64,000 bases of DNA. It comes from Trichoplusia ni (lineage: Eukaryota; Arthropoda; Insecta; Lepidoptera; Noctuidae). The stretch covers positions 62,001 through 126,000 of the forward strand of contig NW_020800313.1 of the NCBI RefSeq assembly GCF_003590095.1. The letters run 5' to 3'. The position numbers were made by a program, and so were the translations under genes. The stretch's first letter is position 1, and each line of letters starts with the position of its first letter. Below are positions 26,111 to 36,477 of the stretch, one piece after another. The notes under the pieces are model-generated. The model was not told where the DNA came from, did no database searches, and was given only the letters and a program-made list of their open reading frames with translations.

Positions 26111-29100
26111 ATGGAGGAATTGCTCCAGGACATTTTCAAAGAGGCAACAGGAGTCAAGTTCACAGCTTTGAGGAAATCATGTCAGGATGCACTGGGTAAT
26201 TACGTCGCATTAATCTTATCGGAAATATACAATTATTATATCATAGGAATAGGTCTACATATGTATGTATAGGGAGTGCACTGAGACCTTGAGCTTTAAA
26301 TCAATACTTGCAACTGCAGCATCCGCCTTGCAAATTTCTTTTAGCAAACAGTCTGGTCTAAGATTCAATTTATATTGCGCTGTTAGGCGTTTTGACTATC
26401 CTTTACCAGATGTTAGGGTTTTGTTTACCTTATGGATCTCTGGGTTAATAGAATATGTTTACGAGCAATCAAGTAGATTACTACTGTAATATCGAAACAT
26501 ACACAGTTAGATAAGCAATTGCTAGTATGTGGCATTATTGCGTTTTATAATAATACAGTTTATCCTTTGAAGACATATTTGCTAATTTTATAGAAACAAA
26601 TTTTGTTATTGCGTCATTAAGTTTAAAGCATAATGTAAATACAAACAAAAAATATATATTATTAAAAAAATATTTAAGTATGCACAGTGCACACACATAC
26701 ACAAGAACGCAGTTTTAGTTCTTTCTCAATTATTCCGAGGGTGTCACGGTAAACAATGTTCTTCGTACTTGCCTTTTAGAAGCGCTATGTATGCAAGAAA
26801 GCAATGCACGTCGTCCATCGTACGAGCTCCGTCGTGCGTGTCTGCTGCCTCTGCAGACCGCGCTGGAGACGAAGCGCCCGAGGCTCGTCACCTACGCCCT
26901 GCAGGGCTTCCACGTAAGTTTCAACCGTAAAATATGAAGTTAGGTTGCGGACGAAAGGCAAGTCATTTAAATAAAAAAGTATTATTATTTAAAAGTAGGT
27001 AAATCCTACAGAGGTAAACATACATATACATATTACTGGCTTTCTGACTCAACATCAAATCCTTATTTCCAATTCCCTCTCCGGTCACTATATCTACTCA
27101 TCTATAGCTTTACAATTATATTTAATCCTAAGATACTATTTTTTTGTAAATATATGTATAAGGCAACCTGCTTGCTTTCAGAAAATCCTCCGCGATGATC
27201 GGTTCCACCGGGGAATCGAACCTGAAGATGACTCTTTATGGATGCCGTCACAACTTCTATGTGCGACTGCCTCCGTCATGTACCACTTGCCTGATACACA
27301 GGTACTCTATTAAGTAAGAGTTCCTTTAAGAAAGAGGCCAAGGAGATAGCCGTTAATTTTTGTTTGTTGTTCATGTGCAAGGACAACACTAAGCTAAAGA
27401 AATGTTCCGAAATGACTGCAAGTCTCTACGTTACACTTGATAATGACAGCAAAACGAGACATATTTTTCAACGTTGCTTTTGCGTTTTTCTGCAATTCGT
27501 TCAGATATTTACAAGAGTACAGATATTTTTTTTATGAAACGTCTCTTAAACATTATTGGTACTAATATTATTCTCTACATGTTCTGTTCAGGTACAAATC
27601 TTCCGCATGTACCTATCCCTGGCGTTGTCTCCACGTCGCACGTTGAACGGTCGGCTGTGCGTGTGGGCGTGCGGGCGCTGCGGAGAGGCGGCGGCGGCGC
27701 CCGCGCACGTTGCCGCAGCAGCTAGAGCTGCGGCTGCACAAGCGCTGCGAGCATATTGTGCTCAGTTAGGTAAGCTGCCTATATTGCCTGCATATATTTT
27801 ATGACCACAATACGACAGATTCCTTTTTTAAGGTTTCTCACTTCTTTTAAAAATCAGAAGCTGAACCTCATTAAACACATAAGCATCTATAGTCACAAAA
27901 TATTTGTGGGCCACACAGAACCTGTAGTTATTTATTTTAAATGAAGACTAATTTAACTGATAACAAAGATTTCTTATAATTACACACTTATTAGTAACCA
28001 TATCATTTTTTTGTTCTAGATGAAGAATGCCAAGAGCTACTGTCGGAAGGGTCTCCGCTCGGCAGAAATCACATCGTGGCCGTAGGATGCTACAGCGAAG
28101 TCATTCCCGTCATACAATATCTTTGCAGTAGACTCTCTGAAACACAAACGTAAGTTGTGTTTCTACCTCATTATTTCTGTTGATTCACATCCATAGTTCA
28201 AAATAACAAGACTATGAAGACAATCACTTAATATATATAATATCATTGCACTTATTAATGTCTTCCTCCTTTCACAGGACTCCAAAGCAGAATCCGCTGG
28301 CCCTATTTTTCCTGGATTGTCTTCTTACTCTGATGTCGAGCCTGTCAGAGCGAGTGAGCGGCAACTCTCACTTTACCACGTTCCTGTGGCAAAAGTTCTG
28401 CCCATCACTCATCTCGTTCCTCGGGACACCAAGAGTGGATAAGAACATAAAATCGAGGTAGAATTTATATAAATTGTCATGCTTCTTCCAGATTTATAAC
28501 TTATGGACCAGTATCTTTTTAAATTTTTTATATTTTTCAGGGAGCACGAAGGTCATTTAGTCGATGACTCTGGCAGAGGATCAGGTGCTCTTAACTCAGC
28601 TCCTAGCTTCAACAGCAAGCAGGCCAAAGCAATTTATAGGTACGCTTCATATTTGCAACTGCCCACTAATTAGAAGTACTTATCTGCTATATGCTATTTC
28701 TAGGTAACTGTTTAGAAATGACCGTTTTGAAATTGTGTGTATAAAATAATCGACATATATTTGCAGTATTGCGAACCAGTTAGTCCGATTAGTGGGCTCA
28801 ACATCGAACCTACGACCGGTGCTCGAGGCTCTTTACCATCGGATGCTACTGTACCCCCCGGTATCACACCGTGTGGAACCTCTGAGGAGTACCAGAGAGC
28901 TGCTGCAAAACCCCAAGAGACTGTGCCAGCTGGTGCTGTTAAAGAAAGTTGATAACCATGAACGACATAGTGATGACATGGCTATTGTGCGGCTGTAAGT
29001 ATTTTAATGTCTTAGAAATTATCTATACGTTATTTTTGTTGATTTTTTATTGACGCCCAACGTGGGACTATTTTGAAAGTCTGTGAAATTGAATTGTAAT

Positions 29101-32100
29101 AAAAATGAAGTTAAGTGTTCGCGTGATTTGATGCTCAATGATTAATACGTACATATGGAGAGCATATTTGCATATTTATTATTTATTTCTAGTATCATGG
29201 ATGGAATTGAAGAATGTGGTAGAAGCGGCAACCCGGAAGTAGTGGCTGCAGCTGTGGAATGTATGGTATCTTTACTCGATGCGCTCGAAAAACTGTGTTC
29301 TGGTTCTGTGGAGTACGTGGCGCCTGAAATAGCAACGCTGATGCTGAGTCACTGGCCGAAACTGCACGATGCTGACTATACGGGACCTCTTACTTATCAG
29401 ACTTTAGCTAGACTACCGAGCCCATATAGGTAAGATCATAAGAAAACAATATTTTTAATTTGGAGTAAATCAGCAAATTTACCTCTAGAAGAGTGTACTA
29501 AAAAGAGTGAAACATACTTTTCTTTGTTTTGTTTCAGAGATGTGGTAGCCGTGTTACAAAGTACTGAAACAAAAGAACACGACTCATCAGGTTCGAATAT
29601 TCATTTTATTTGGTTGACCAAAAATTTTATACCAAGCAGTCTGATTTGTAACTTATGAGCTTCCCTTAATTTATTTACTGACACAAAGTGAGCTTTATTC
29701 TTTTTTTTTGCAGACACTTCTGGTCCAGAAAACGTTACTTCAGGGAGTGACGGCGAAGCAGATTCGGATGCTGATAATGTCTTCCTACCATCACGAGCTC
29801 GCAATCCCTCGTCAAATGATAATGAAAAGAACTCTGTTCCTGATAAACCGAAAGCCGTACCAAAGACGCTGAACCTTGGCAGGTAATTAGGGTTACCGAA
29901 AAACATACTTATGTATTTTCATATAACTATTTTCAATGTCACGTTTCCTTCCAGGTGTACGATCACAGAATGCAATGTGGACTTAGAGAGACACAATGCT
30001 AGACAGTTCGTCAAAACTCTTCAGAACTCATTGTTACCTAAACTGATGAATCTACGAACGTGCATAGAGGTAAATTGTGGATCCAGTGACAATTAATTTT
30101 ATCTATTAACGTTCTTAAATTTTAAATATTTTTTCTACTTTTAAACAAAATCTGGTCAAAAGTCGGGTCGAATTGTTTTTCCTTAAAAACGTTAGTCTTG
30201 GACTACGTAAAAATTACACATAACGTAATGTTTATGTTATCACTTTTAGGTGGACGAAGCAATGCAAGAGTTTGCATCTAAGTGCTGCCAACATAACGCG
30301 GCCCAACCCCCAGCCACTGCTTGCATTATGAACGCAGACGGGGTATACCTTGCTACTTACGCAGCACTGCTACTAACCTTACGACAACGGAGGACTAATT
30401 ATTACAACCAACCTAGTGTAAGTACTTACAAATAATGATGTATGTCATGTCATACTTACCATGTTTTACCAAAGCCCCGGAAATATAGTTACGTACTCTT
30501 GTTCTACGAACGGCTTTTGAGTAGGCATGTGCTTGCAATAACTTTCTTAAAATCCTTTTTTATTGCAGAAGGTCCAAGTTTCCTTAACAGAAGACGAATT
30601 TGTGGAAGAGGTGCAAGGCAGTGGTGTGCTCGTGTATTTATCGGCAACGTGGCTAAGGGAACTGTACCAACAAGTTCTGGCTGCTGATCTGTTGAAAGAT
30701 GTTCCAACGTCTGATCACCCATTGGTGCATTTACTGTCAGGTAAATCTTTGTATACTTCGCTCCTACTTTGAAAAACTGAATCGTGGATCAAAATTTAAA
30801 GGCACAATCTTATCGTCATATTTTAGATCTTGGAGGATTGGATCAGAGCCCAGTAATGTCGGACTGGCAGAAATTAAAAGAAGTATCCCAGTTGTATACT
30901 TACACCAACGACTCGCCACAGCATCAAGCAAGCTTACGATGGGCTCGAAGGTAAGACAGAATATGAAAAACAATTGAAGACTTCACAATCACATAATACT
31001 CCGAACATTTTAAGACCAAAAACTTTGTTCTAGGATTTTGACCTGTATTTGGGATTCAATGGTAACAGTTTTGAGCGTTCCTCTAACTGGATACAGGAAC
31101 AAAAAACATAAGTTGCATGGAATCATTTCGAAAAAAATTAATACGTTCGGAAAGAGAAAGCGTATTGCTTGGGAAGGGCTTACTATACAATGCCTCGAGG
31201 GATTACACAAAGTAAGTACATAATATACTTTGAGCACGCCTTATAATTTTATAATCGAAAGTATTATTAATTTTTTATTACTACTTCTATTGTTACAGGC
31301 TGCAAGAGTAAGCAACACATTGAGTCTACAAAACAGGTGCAGTAGTATACTGGCTTTATTAGCCAACTCCGCCATCTCACAGCCTCCAAACGGCAAAATA
31401 CTTTCAACGCATGCTTTATCATTGGATATATTGATAACAGGTATGTTTAGTTGTTCAAAAAATGGTGTCACGTTGGGCGCCAATAACATTTGTTTTCGGA
31501 AACATGTCTTTGTACCGTTATGTTTTTTTATTAGGTGGTTTAGAGCTTGGTTCGAAAGCTCCAGAATGCTGGGAACACATATTTGCAGCATGCCAGTACG
31601 TTTCGAGCTTTGAACACTCGTTGTTTGGGCATCAAGGGAACAACGCCACGCCGATAGTGACGATGCAGACTGGTAGAAATAAAACTGTCTCTATACTACA
31701 AGCTGACGCTAAACTTGGACTTGACGGGAGAGACGATGAAACTTGGTACCTAACTTTTTTCTTCTATTTTTCTATTTAAAAGTTTAATCATCTAATTGTC
31801 TTTTTTTAATCTTTTTCTTATTTATCTCTCTCTTTTTCGCAGCGTCGACGTCTTTAACTTCTTGCAGCCAGTATTCGAGAACAACATCAACAATGACATG
31901 TCAGTTGCGAAAATAGTCGAGACATGTCGACAAGAGGTCGGCTATCAAAGTTTACTTTTATAAGAATGTTTATAGTTTTAATGTTAAGTATTTTTAACGA
32001 CTTTTTGATGTTTCCTAGGGAGGTAACGTAATATCTGGTTCTGGCGCGGCGCGGGTCTGCTGTGCCCTGACTGCAGCAGCTGACACGCTGTTCACACGAC

Positions 32101-35100
32101 TGGCTGCTACCACTACGTTACCCACTCTGAAAGCAGCACTGCAGCGACTTGTAGCGCATCAACATCGCTTAGTAAGTTACAAAGGATTTGTAAGATTTGG
32201 TATTCCAAACAAAAACTTTTATTTTATTATTTTTGACTCATAGAAGGCCATAAGGGATTGGTAGGTACTCCAATTTTCTCAGTTTGGCAAATCAAAAATT
32301 AGGAAAGTTAAATAGAAAACAATTTTAGGACATATTTGGGAGATTACTTGCTCTAAATAGTTGTTCTGACTCATTTAAAATATCTATAATTTTGCAGTTG
32401 TTTTGCACATGGGAGCAAGACGTCGCTAACAACAACGTGTGGTGGTGGCGACGGGGTTCGAGCGGTGCATCCAAGGGCGCAAGGGGCAGCGGGGGCGCGG
32501 GGGCGCGCGGCGCGGGCGGCGAGGCGGCACGAGCGCTCTGTCGGGCCGGGGATGTAGCACTGCGGTGCTTAAGGGCTGCGAGACCACTAGCTCATCGCAT
32601 GGCTATTTGGACTGTAGTTGGGCCACACTTCATGCAGGTACAGACTATTTTTGTATTTCAATAAGAAAATGTAGATATTAAAAACTACAGCCGTAAAACG
32701 TTTCTTGTCTAAAACCAAAATATTTATAAAAATAGTTTGAATTAGAATTGAAATCATATTCCCAAAGCTACTTTTTCATACACATGCTACATATAATATA
32801 TTTCTTGTGCTTACTCCACAGGCTGCTTGCCATAAAGACATCCAAATCGCGAGCCTAGCTATCCAGTGCCTGCACGACTGTGCCACGGCTCTGCTGAACC
32901 AGCAAGTGGAACTACCTCACTTCCACTTCAACGAAGCACTACTAAAACCCTTCGAGAACCTTCTCTGCTTAGAACTATGCGATGATGATATACAGGTACA
33001 TTTCCTATTTTTATGTTGAGATATAACTATTAATTAATCTTTAATTTATTATTTGTTTACGTTCATGTCTTTCACCAGGAACAAATAATATCCTGTATCT
33101 GCGAGTTTGTTGAAACAAACAGAATGGAAATCAGATCGGGTTGGCGACCATTATTCAACACGCTACGAGCCGCTAACAATTCGAACCAGTACTCTGCAAT
33201 ACTGGAAATATTCAAAGTATTTCTCAGTACTGACAATACTCTCGTTTTCGCAAATGCTGCGCTTGATTGCATTCTATGCCTTCTAAGCCATATTAAAGGG
33301 TTACACTACGATGAAGTACAAGCAGCTGAAGTAAAACCAAAGAAAGCTACTACACCTACACAACCAAAACCTAGCCTTAGTCTGAAATTCTCCAAGAACA
33401 GCAAATTTATTCCACTCAGTGAAGAAAAATCTGAAAAAGTCATCGTAGATATGTGCAGAGAAGCGCTATATCACTTAGAGAGCTGTGCAGATATTTTGAC
33501 CATGATGTACAATATGCCAAAATGTCCAATCTTCAACACAGGCAACAGAATCAAAGGAGACATGCCGCTTTGTGTCGTTGATCCAATAATCCCCAGCTCT
33601 GGCCTAGACATTACGAAGTTCATACCAAGTGAATATTTTGAAGAAGATGTTATTTCTTATAGGAAATTATCTACAAGTCTTCCACCTTCCAACACAACCA
33701 ATAACTGTCTCTTAAAACTAGATAAACCGAGCAACATACTTAAAGTATGGTACGTTCTTATAGAAGGGTTGATTTCAGCTACGGTTGTTTGTTCAAAGAA
33801 GAATCAACCAGCTGCAATGGAAACCTTGTTCAAACTGTTGAGAAATACAGTAGAGGTACCGGGCACACATTTTGGTCTACACTGCATAAATCACCTGCTA
33901 TTACCAACTGTACAGAATTGGCTTCGTCAAATAAGTAACGTGAATACTCACTGGGACAGCGTGATGCCAAACTTCAAGCAATGCTGTGGTATGACCACAG
34001 ATACACTTGTTGTGTATTTACATCACCTGCAACAGATCAATATTGAACGATCAACTGTGGATGAGAAAAATGAAGGATCAGAAATAGAACCAATCGAAAA
34101 TGCTGAAGCAACGTTTGCCTTAAAACAAATCATGTTAATCCTAGTGGAATGTATCGCTCAACCACAAGAACCAATAGCACGGCTAGGAGCGTCGTGTATA
34201 AGGCACATTATTCTAACTTCCGGACACCTATTAACTGACAACCAATGGCAAGTTATTTGCATAAGTTTACACAGAGCTTGTAACGTGAGCTTGGCTCCGC
34301 TAAAGCAAATCACTTTTGCCTTCAAAGAAAACTCGAATAGCTTTTATGGTGATTTAGCTATAGTCAAAGTAGCTGCTAGACGAGATTGTTCAGTTAATGA
34401 CAATGTAAGACTGCACGCCATGGCGCAACAAGTGTTCCTAACAGAGCAGATGACGGGAGACGGGCATGTTAAAGTAACTCCTAAGAACTCTTCGCAAAAT
34501 CTGATGTTAATTGATGATAGGAGCTACATATTTTTAGTCTATCTCCAAGAGTCAATTAATTCTCTGAACCCAGAGTTATATACGATAAGGATTCCTCATA
34601 GGGGACTCGTAGTTGGGCTGCTAGCCCATCAAATACTGATTCAAATTATTGCAACCGTGCTGATCCAAGCTTCATCAGACATATTTCAGGGTATCAACAG
34701 TATTTTACTCGAAAGTCTAAATACTGGGTCAAACGTATGCAATTACAAATTCTTCCTAAACAATGATAATACAGAACTGTTACTGAGAGCTCTGGAGCTA
34801 TCGTTCACGAGGGCCATGCAGTTTGATTCGAGGCCAGGTTTGAAATTCCTTGTCCAAAAAGTATCCAACCTAGATCACGCCGCTAACCTCTACAAGCAAA
34901 CAACCTCCTCTTGGCTTATTAAAGTGATTGCTTTGACTGAAATATTCTTCAACGGAGTTCACAAATTTAAACTGAAGTCCACCGACATATCTATCATTTT
35001 ACACAACTATACAACATCGTTGAACTTGACCCTAGAATATGATCAGTTTGTCACTAAGATATTTGATCTAAAACAAACTTGGGAACTTTTATGCCACAAT

Positions 35101-35983
35101 TACGTCAAACACCTGATAAATGTCTCGGACTTTGATGATCCGGAACTAAAAGAACGAATGTCTTGCAGTTCAGGTGAAAGTGATAATTCCTCGAATCATT
35201 ACGATCAGTATTATGCACAGGAACCTAATGAAGTTACGGAAGAGCCTCCACCAATAAACCAAGAATACAGTATTACTCCTGAAGACGGTAGTGAAAAGCC
35301 CAAACCATTTACTTTTGCTGATTTCAAAGCAAATAGTCAAGGCTCTATAACTGTAGAAGTGCATGCTGAAAATATACCAAAGACAACAGCCGAAGAAAGC
35401 ACAGAAGCTCCAGATAATGAAGTCGCTAAAGATCAGAACTCCAATACGTCTGATGACAAACCTTTAAATGAAATAGAACAAGAAAGCCCAGAAAAAGATA
35501 AGGAAACTCCAACTCCAATAAAAGAAAATAAAGGGAGTGTCCCGGACATAATTGAAAATCATAATATAGACACACGTAAAGTCAGCATTACAATATGCGA
35601 CCCTCCTGCATACGAGAAAACTAAAGCTGCTGAGCCAATACTGCCGCCGCAGCCGGTGCCACCGGAGATAGAACAACAGAGGGCACTGAGTATTAGCAAG
35701 GTAAATAGTTAATGCATTTTGAACCTTATTTTTATGGAGATATATATTAATGTTGATGTTTGCTTTCTAGGATACTGAAGTGCAACGAAATTGCTTCCAA
35801 AATATTTTAATGGCATATCTGGAACTGGTCCTGACGTTTTCGCTGGAGAGGTTCCAACTGATTCATCCAGTGCTGCAGAACGGGTTCGTGCAGCTCGCCA
35901 AAACTGTCACTGACCCGCAACTACTCGATAGAATCAATATATTTTTCGATAAAAAAGACTTATCTGAACTTAATTATAAGTAA
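26111..35983 (+). CDS. ARFGEF3: Brefeldin A-inhibited guanine nucleotide-exchange protein 3 homologue (BIG3)
   Basis: 24 coding exons: 26111-26195, 26780-26913, 27182-27301, 27592-27769, 28020-28149, 28278-28457, 28541-28639, 28767-28994, 29193-29429, 29538-29590, 29714-29882, 29955-30069, 30250-30417, 30569-30740, 30827-30950, 31034-31211, 31299-31440, 31535-31745, 31843-31936, 32019-32171, 32398-32637, 32822-32995, 33079-35700, 35771-35983. Total 2072 residues; vertebrate BIG3 is about 2180. The N-terminus (MEELLQ...EATG) and blocks such as LYHRMLLYPPVSHRVE, PHFHFNEALLKPFE and IRSGWRPLF match BIG3 rather than BIG1/2. I see no Sec7 FRLPGE motif, as expected for BIG3, which is thought to be a non-catalytic relative acting in secretory-granule and Golgi traffic. 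An Ala-rich run is in exon 4, a Gly/Ala/Arg insert near residues 1007-1030 and an acidic disordered stretch near 1810-1990. Confidence 0.93.
32440..32540 (+). other. ARFGEF3: GC-rich Gly/Ala/Arg low-complexity insert in BIG3 exon 21
   Basis: The codons here are dominated by GGC, GCG and CGC and give a run of Gly, Ala, Arg and Ser. Flanking exons are ordinary. The stretch should be a disordered loop between conserved helical parts. Confidence 0.6.
33079..35700 (+). other. ARFGEF3: BIG3 giant exon 23 (874 codons)
   Basis: One uninterrupted exon codes for residues 1129-2002, 42% of the protein, while the 22 exons before it average about 150 bases. It holds the conserved helical-repeat C-terminal half and an acidic Ser/Glu/Pro-rich disordered segment. 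It ends with AAG at GTAAAT. This is probably an intron-loss product, perhaps through recombination with a processed cDNA, though that is inference. Confidence 0.8.
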
Positions 35984-36053
35984 TCAATTAATTGTGATAT
36001 ATACTACTCACAATATAATATTATATTCCTCGATTGTTCGGTGTTACGTGCAA

Positions 36054-36059
36054 AATAAA
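36054..36059 (+). terminator. Poly(A) signal AATAAA of BIG3
   Basis: The hexamer follows the BIG3 stop codon (35981-35983) by 70 bases. Cleavage would be expected near 36070-36085, inside or against the RECK 3' end on the other strand. Confidence 0.6.
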
Positions 36060-36079
36060 ATCATATTATCAAGATGATT

Positions 36080-36085
36080 TTTATT
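36080..36085 (-). terminator. Poly(A) signal AATAAA of RECK
   Basis: On the minus strand the hexamer lies about 395 bases after the RECK stop codon. Cleavage would be expected near 36055-36070, overlapping the BIG3 3' end. Confidence 0.5.
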
Positions 36086-36477
36086 TTAATAATCTTTACG
36101 GTCATAAACAATAAACATATTTTCAAAATAGCTAAACATCTAAAAATTAATAACAATGCAATAATTGTAATACATATTTGGTTTAGGGACTACGAGTATT
36201 AAAAAATGTCTTTTGTAAAAATGTTATAAAAATGCTTGTTGCAGTCTATCGTAAATTATTTGTAAAAGTCAAAGACATCAATATCTCATTACAACTACGA
36301 TGGCACAACGAACTCACGTAAAAAACATGACTAAATAATTTGCGCCTGATTTAAAGCAAACCAAAGCATAATCTCTGTTTTCTTTGTATATGTTTCTAAC
36401 GATGGCACTAGAGTACTTTTTACATTCAATATTTACAACTACTTTACAAATGTACAATATAAAATTTCTCGATATCC

